A DNA stretch of 25,744 nt, taken from the NCBI GenBank assembly GCA_050730675.1, contig JBOHNM010000046.1:1-25744 (forward strand), given 5' to 3'. The notes below the pieces were generated by a model. That model was not told where the DNA came from. It made no database searches and saw only the letters and a list, made by a program, of their open reading frames with translations. A program made the position numbers and the translations under genes. Below, piece by piece: positions 21,475 to 25,744 of this stretch. Numbering within the stretch: the first letter of the stretch is position 1; each line of letters opens with the position of its first letter. This stretch comes from JBOHNM01 sp050730675. Lineage in GTDB: Bacteria; Planctomycetota; Phycisphaerae; Phycisphaerales; UBA1924.

Positions 21475-23376
21475 TCAAACCCTGAAGATCGCCCCAAGCC
21501 TCTTGCCCAGCATCACGCTTGCGCCCACCAGCGTCACGGTGAGCAGGGCCATGCCCCAGACGCCCATGGCGCTGGCGATGTAGGGGCCGTCGGCGAGGCG
21601 GTTGGCGAAGGCGAAGATGGCCTTGGTGATGGGGTAGCTGCGTTCCTGCTGGGCGAGGATGAGCGAGTCGGAGACCTCGAGCATCGCGAAGCTGAAGGCG
21701 AGGAGGCCGCCGGCGATGAGGTTGGCGGCGATGAGGGGGATGATGATGCGGCGGACGGCGGTGAAGCGCGAGGCGCCGAGGTTCATGGCCGCTTCTTCCA
21801 TCTGGCCGCTGGTCTGCTCCAGGCCCGAGACTGTGGCACGCACGATGTACGGGAGGCGACGGATGCCGTAGGCAACGATGAGGAAGGGGATGGGGTTGGG
21901 CGTGGATCCGAGGATGCTGGGAACGGCCGAGTCGGGGTTGAGGCCGAAGGCGGAGACGATGCTGGCGAGGATGCCGCCCTTGCCGAAGGGCTCGCGGAGG
22001 GACATCGCAACGTATCCGAAGGCCATCACGAGGCCGGGGACGGCGAGGGGGAGCATGCAGAGGGCGTCGAGGATCGCGCGGCCCTTGATGGTGGTGCGGA
22101 CGATGAGGTAGCCGACGAGGATGCCGATGCCGAGGTTGAGGATGACGGCGCTGAACGAGAGGAGGAGGGAGTTATTGATCGAACGCGAAGCGAGGTCGCT
22201 GGTGAGGGCCTCGACGAAGTTGTGCGAGGTGAAGCTCTCGGGGAGGACGGTCTTGTACCAACCGCCGGTCGAGCTAAGTGCGGTGAGGATAACACCGATG
22301 TGCGGGAGTAGAGCAAGGCCGCAGACCAGGGCGAAAGCGCCGGTGGCGAGCCACGCGCGGAAGCCGGTGAGCTGATGCTCGCCCGATGCGCGGGAGGCCT
22401 TGGCGTACATCGCGTAGGCGCGGCCGCCGAAGACAAGCTTGCCCAAGGCGTAGCTGCCGACGGCAACGGTGAGCATGACGAGGGTGAGGGCGTAGGGCTG
22501 GGCGCTGGACTCGACTTCCTTGAGGCCGAGGAAGATCTGAACGGGGGTGACCTGGGGGTAGTCGAACATCAGCGGGGTGCCGAGCTCGGTGAAGGACCAG
22601 ATGAAGACGATGGTGCCGCCGGCGAAGAGGCCGGGGCGGATGAGCGGAAGGGTGATGCGGAAGAAGCGCTTCCAGAAGCCTGCGCCGAGGTTCTCGGCGG
22701 ACTCGTCGAGGGCGGGGTCGAGGTTGGCGAGCGAGGCGGTGGCGTTGAGGTAGATAATGGGGTAGAGGGCCAGGGCCTGGGTGCAGACGACGCCCCAGAA
22801 GCGTGCTGAGCCCAGCACGTCCACCGTGTCGAAGGAGCCGAGCCAGCCGATGTTGCGGAGCAGAGTGGTGATGCCGAGGTCGTTGAACACGGCGTTGAGT
22901 GCACCCTCGCGCCCCAGGATCATCTTGACGCCGATGGCGCCGACAAACGGTGGAAGAATGAGGGGGACGAGGATCAGGGCGTTCCAGAGGCCCTTGAGGG
23001 GGTAGCGGTAACGCGTCGAGAGGACGGCCAGCGGCAGGGCGATGAGCGTGGCGATGGTGGTGGTGGTGGCAGCGACGCGCAGGGAGTTGAGGATGCCGCC
23101 GCGGAGGATGGGGTCCTCGAAGATGAGCTTGAGGTTGATCAGCGACCAGCCCGTGCCGCGGGCGGGATCGGCGAAGAAGGCGCCGCGGAGGGTGAGGGCG
23201 ATGGGGTAGATCAGGAATGCCCCGAGGAAGGCGAGGATGAGGGCGAGGATCGCGTAGTTCGGGATGGAACGCCAGAGGCGGGGCACGGGGCGGAGTTTAC
23301 GGGGTTCGGGGAAGGAACGGGAGGTGATGAGCTCGGAGCCAACAGTCCTCACTGAACGCTCAAAATCGAGGGTCAC
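21475..23376 (-). CDS. ABC transporter permease, fused double permease (iron/inorganic-ion type)
   Basis: 633 residues with two homologous halves, each a binding-protein-dependent transport permease domain of about six membrane helices. Both carry the EAA loop that contacts the ATPase: ESAENLGAGFWKRFFRITLP near residue 223 and EEAAMNLGASRFTAVRRIII near residue 527. This fused arrangement is typical of Fbp/Afu-type ferric iron permeases and some thiamine or phosphonate relatives, so it probably imports iron or another small ligand. The substrate is inferred. The start given is GTG 23376; GTG 23349 is an alternative. No periplasmic binding protein or ATPase gene is in the window, so its partners must be elsewhere. 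It diverges from ruvX, with under 40 bases between the starts. Confidence 0.88.
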   Translation of the reverse strand: MTLDFERSVRTVGSELITSRSFPEPRKLRPVPRLWRSIPNYAILALILAFLGAFLIYPIALTLRGAFFADPARGTGWSLINLKLIFEDPILRGGILNSLRVAATTTTIATLIALPLAVLSTRYRYPLKGLWNALILVPLILPPFVGAIGVKMILGREGALNAVFNDLGITTLLRNIGWLGSFDTVDVLGSARFWGVVCTQALALYPIIYLNATASLANLDPALDESAENLGAGFWKRFFRITLPLIRPGLFAGGTIVFIWSFTELGTPLMFDYPQVTPVQIFLGLKEVESSAQPYALTLVMLTVAVGSYALGKLVFGGRAYAMYAKASRASGEHQLTGFRAWLATGAFALVCGLALLPHIGVILTALSSTGGWYKTVLPESFTSHNFVEALTSDLASRSINNSLLLSFSAVILNLGIGILVGYLIVRTTIKGRAILDALCMLPLAVPGLVMAFGYVAMSLREPFGKGGILASIVSAFGLNPDSAVPSILGSTPNPIPFLIVAYGIRRLPYIVRATVSGLEQTSGQMEEAAMNLGASRFTAVRRIIIPLIAANLIAGGLLAFSFAMLEVSDSLILAQQERSYPITKAIFAFANRLADGPYIASAMGVWGMALLTVTLVGASVMLGKRLGAIFRV

Positions 23377-23414
23377 TCCGAAGTGCGGGGGGCGATGGAG
23401 CGGGCGATCTACGC

Positions 23415-23900
23415 TTGCGTGTGCGGTACGTGTGCATTGATCTCGGCGACAAGCGGACAGGGATCGCCGTCGGCGATGCCGAGACGGGGCTGGTCTCGCC
23501 GGCGGGGGTGATCGAGTGCCCCGTCGCCCGGCGTGGCGGCGAGGAGTTGCTGGAATTGCTCACCGGCGAGGCGACGCGGCACGGAGCGAAGGAACTGGTC
23601 GTCGGGTTGCCGATCAACATGGACGGCAGCGAAGGGCAGCGGGCCAAGCTGGTACGGGGGTTCGCCGCGCGGATCGGTGTGGCGTCGGGGCTGCCGGTGC
23701 GGTTCCAGGATGAGCGGCTGACGAGTGCGGAGGCGGACTGGACGATGGCCCGCAGCGGGATGACACACGGGCAGAAGAAGGCCCGGCGGGATGCGCTGGC
23801 GGCGGCGGCGATTCTGCGGGACTATCTGTCACAGGTGCGTCACTCAGATGAGACCGGTGTGCAGCGGGATGCGAACGGACTGGTAGACGGACGAGGATGA
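23415..23900 (+). CDS. ruvX: Putative pre-16S rRNA nuclease / RuvX (YqgF family)
   Basis: 161 residues from TTG 23415; GTG 23421 gives the more usual MRYVCIDLGDKRTG beginning and is equally likely, as neither has a clear ribosome-binding site. The RNase H-like fold motifs are complete: IDLGDKRTGIAVGD with the first catalytic Asp, VVGLPINMDGSEG, FQDERLTSAEA, and DALAAAAILRDYL with the last acidic residue. The family processes the 5' end of pre-16S rRNA and was earlier described as a Holliday-junction resolvase. The C-terminus has an extra about 20 residues (RHSDETGVQRDANGLVDGRG). The next gene starts four bases after the stop, suggesting one transcript. Confidence 0.92.
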   Translation: MRVRYVCIDLGDKRTGIAVGDAETGLVSPAGVIECPVARRGGEELLELLTGEATRHGAKELVVGLPINMDGSEGQRAKLVRGFAARIGVASGLPVRFQDERLTSAEADWTMARSGMTHGQKKARRDALAAAAILRDYLSQVRHSDETGVQRDANGLVDGRG

Positions 23901-23904
23901 GCCC

Positions 23905-24840
23905 ATGATGAACGGATTGCTGATCTCGGTGTTCGTGGCGGGGACGGTGCTCGGTGGGCAGCCGGAGAAGGTGGCGCCGCCGGTGACTACGCCCGCGCCG
24001 GCCCAACCCCCCGCTGCACCCGCCGCAACGGCGCCCGCGACACCGGAAGATGGCAAGCCGGCGCTGAAGATGGAAGTGCAGACGCAGGCGGTCGACCCGA
24101 AGGTGGACGATCTGCTTACGCGGCTGGAGACGGCGGACAAAGAACTCAAGTCGCTGACGGCAAACATCAAATTCTTCAAGGTGTTTCCGGCGGGGCCGCT
24201 GGGCGGCGGGATGCATCAGCGCGATGGGACGCTGAAGTTTGGCCGGCGCGTCGACGGTGCCGGGGTCAAGCGGCGCATGTTCGTGGTGCAGTTCGACTCG
24301 CTGGTCATGGATTCGAAGCTGCGTAAAGAGACGAAGCAATACGTGTTCGACGGCGAAGTGCTGATCGAGCGCACACCGGATGAGAAGAACTTCCATCGTC
24401 AGCGGCTGGTCGCCCCCGGGGCGGATGTGGATCCGCTGCGGTTGGGACAGGGAAGAGTGCAGTTTCCGATGCCGTTGGGGCAGAAGAAAGCGGACATGGT
24501 GGCAGTGTTCACGATCACCACCCCGCCGGCGCTGGAGAATGTGCCCAACACGCCGTCGATGCAGCAGATGCTGGCGGATGCGATCCAAGTCAGGCTGGTT
24601 CCCATAAAGAACACAGTGCAGGCCCGGGACTTTGTGGAAATCCGCATCTGGTACAGGCCGTCGGACCTTTTGCCCCTTTTTGCGCAGGCGGTGAACACCG
24701 ACGGCAGCAAGGCCGAAGTGTTGTTAGAGGACCTCAAGCCCAACGTCGAGATTCCGGCAGCGGCGTTTGATACGAAGGCGCCGGACCCGAAAGAAGGGTG
24801 GCAAGGGACGAACAAGGACGCAATCGAGGGCAAGCGGTAG
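23905..24840 (+). CDS. LolA-like exported protein
   Basis: 311 residues, start ATG 23905 (AGGA at 23894-23897), four bases after the ruvX stop. The N-terminus is a short signal-like hydrophobic stretch (NGLLISVFVAGTVLGG). A Pro/Ala-rich linker follows to about residue 55. The rest reads like the LolA/outer-membrane lipoprotein carrier fold of planctomycetes: a helix LLTRLETADKELKSLTANIKFF, then successive beta strands (DGTLKFGRR..., RRMFVVQFDSLVMD, KQYVFDGEVLIER), and near the end VEIRIWYRPSDLLPLFAQAV and VLLEDLKPNVEIPAAAFD. Family members carry lipoproteins or lipids across the periplasm. Function here is by resemblance only, and the family is diverse. Confidence 0.72.
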   Translation: MMNGLLISVFVAGTVLGGQPEKVAPPVTTPAPAQPPAAPAATAPATPEDGKPALKMEVQTQAVDPKVDDLLTRLETADKELKSLTANIKFFKVFPAGPLGGGMHQRDGTLKFGRRVDGAGVKRRMFVVQFDSLVMDSKLRKETKQYVFDGEVLIERTPDEKNFHRQRLVAPGADVDPLRLGQGRVQFPMPLGQKKADMVAVFTITTPPALENVPNTPSMQQMLADAIQVRLVPIKNTVQARDFVEIRIWYRPSDLLPLFAQAVNTDGSKAEVLLEDLKPNVEIPAAAFDTKAPDPKEGWQGTNKDAIEGKR

Positions 24841-24900
24841 GCGGGGGCGCCCGTCGGCCGCAGAAGCCGTGAGTTCTTTGGCGCCAGCGGCGGAGCAGGG

Positions 24901-25744
24901 ATGAAACTCGCACGAACACCCAAGCTGGCTCGAACCACCAAGCGCTCACGAACCACGCTCGGCTTGGTTGCGGCGCTGGCGCTGTTGACGGGAACGGCGC
25001 GTTCGGTCCTGGCGCAGGGGTTCGAGACACCGCCGCTGAACCCGGCGGTGAAGGCGGCGACGGAAGCGCCGTACCTGAAGCCCGAGGAAGCACGAGCGCT
25101 GCGGGTCTTTCACGGGCAGGCGAACGAGGATGATGTCCAGGATGTGGCGAGCCGCGCGAAGTGCGCGCTGCTGTGGGGCGCGTACAGCGACTGGTCGCTG
25201 AGCGACGAGAAGGCGGATGTCATTGATCGCGCCGAGGCGGCGCTGGAGCGCGGCGACCCGGCGAAGGCACTGGCACTGCTCGAGAAGAACGATTCAGCGC
25301 GGGCGGTGCGTGTGCGCGTGGCGGCTCTGGAGATGAGCGGACGGCGCGACGAGGCGGTGGCCGTCGGGACGCCGCTGCTGAACAAGCTGACACAGGGTGA
25401 GTTGAGCGATGCGGCATCAACGACCGAGGCGGTTCGCGTGGCGGCCATGCTCGACCGGATACGCGGCTCGACGGGCGAGGCCGGCGCCGACCATCAGGCG
25501 ATGATGAAGCTGCTGGCGCAGGTGCGTGACAAGATGGACCGGCTGTACTGGCCGGCGATGCTCGTCGAGGCCGAACTGCTGATCGAAAAAGACAACTACT
25601 CGCAGGCGCAGCAGGCACTGGAAGCAGTGCTGGCGATGTGCCCCAGCAGCGTGCAGGCGTGGGGGATGCTCGGGCAGATGGCGGTGATGTCGTTCGATGT
25701 GAAGGCGGCCGAGGAGATCGCCGCTGAGCTGGACGAGATCAGCG
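24901..25744 (+). CDS. Secreted TPR-like repeat protein, 3' end outside the window
   Basis: ATG 24901, with GGAG five bases upstream, opens a frame that runs off the right edge after 281 codons. The first 20 residues are unusually basic and repetitive (ARTPKL, ARTTKR, SRTTL), and are followed by a hydrophobic segment LGLVAALALLTGTARSVLA, giving a signal peptide with a long charged n-region. The rest is alpha-helical with TPR-like helix pairs (RAEAALERGDPAKALALLEK, RRDEAVAVGTPLL, IEKDNYSQAQQALEAVLAMCP, QAWGMLGQMAV). It is therefore probably a periplasmic scaffold for protein interaction. It lies 60 bases downstream of the LolA-like gene on the same strand and may be cotranscribed. Confidence 0.82.
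   Translation, partial: MKLARTPKLARTTKRSRTTLGLVAALALLTGTARSVLAQGFETPPLNPAVKAATEAPYLKPEEARALRVFHGQANEDDVQDVASRAKCALLWGAYSDWSLSDEKADVIDRAEAALERGDPAKALALLEKNDSARAVRVRVAALEMSGRRDEAVAVGTPLLNKLTQGELSDAASTTEAVRVAAMLDRIRGSTGEAGADHQAMMKLLAQVRDKMDRLYWPAMLVEAELLIEKDNYSQAQQALEAVLAMCPSSVQAWGMLGQMAVMSFDVKAAEEIAAELDEIS

Noticed and set aside
1..25744. CRISPR arrays, rRNA, complete tRNA genes, insertion sequences, toxin-antitoxin or phage-defence genes
   Set aside because: Looked for on both strands; no regular repeat-spacer array, no transposase or integrase motif, and no defence-type domains were seen.

Overview
This window looks like the chromosome of a planctomycete, most likely of the Phycisphaerae. 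It is GC-rich. It carries a GC-type (planctomycete-style) dockerin at the end of a secreted hydrolase, a PEP-CTERM-like sorting tail on another secreted protein, a membrane protein ending in a CxxC...CPEC zinc ribbon, dispersed palindromic repeats of a kind I associate with planctomycete genomes, and several genes without a good Shine-Dalgarno sequence. Placement is by recognition only; there is no rRNA in the window.

Layout. 2-946 is the 3' part of an unrecognised gene, ended by a terminator and followed by a palindromic repeat cluster. 1228-2202 holds two unrecognised small genes, one of atypical composition and one probably leaderless. 2374-3396 is a secreted PEP-CTERM-like protein with a strong terminator. 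3531-4961 is a MATE transporter. 5050-5991 encodes TPR repeats fused to two RNA polymerase alpha-CTD-like domains. A shared terminator separates it from a convergent BFD-type [2Fe-2S] protein gene (6039-6347). 6431-10767 is a fragment of the peptidoglycan/division cluster: murE-murF-mraY. 10829-15683 is a compact NAD-salvage operon (pncB-nadE-nrtR-pncA) with a near-consensus promoter and a 19-bp palindrome over its -10 box. On the minus strand follow a sorbosone-dehydrogenase-like beta-propeller, an SGNH hydrolase with dockerin, and pdxA. Then come a tandem FKBP isomerase (+), a zinc-ribbon membrane protein (-), a fused double-permease ABC transporter subunit (-), ruvX (+), a LolA-like protein (+), and a secreted TPR protein cut off by the right edge.

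How the genes work together. The clearest system is NAD salvage. PncA deamidates nicotinamide, PncB makes nicotinate mononucleotide, NadE amidates the deamido-NAD, and NrtR is the probable autoregulated repressor, sensing an NAD-derived ligand. The adenylyltransferase step (NadD) is not in the window. MurE (meso-diaminopimelate type), MurF and MraY are consecutive steps of peptidoglycan precursor synthesis.

The least expected features are: (i) a strand-composition reversal between about 5990 and 6180, with the plus strand C-rich to the left and G-rich to the right whatever the gene direction; (ii) the TPR/alpha-CTD/alpha-CTD protein; (iii) the operator-promoter arrangement of the NAD operon; and (iv) degenerate 7-nt-periodic repeats, one of which has become the C-terminal tail of MurF.
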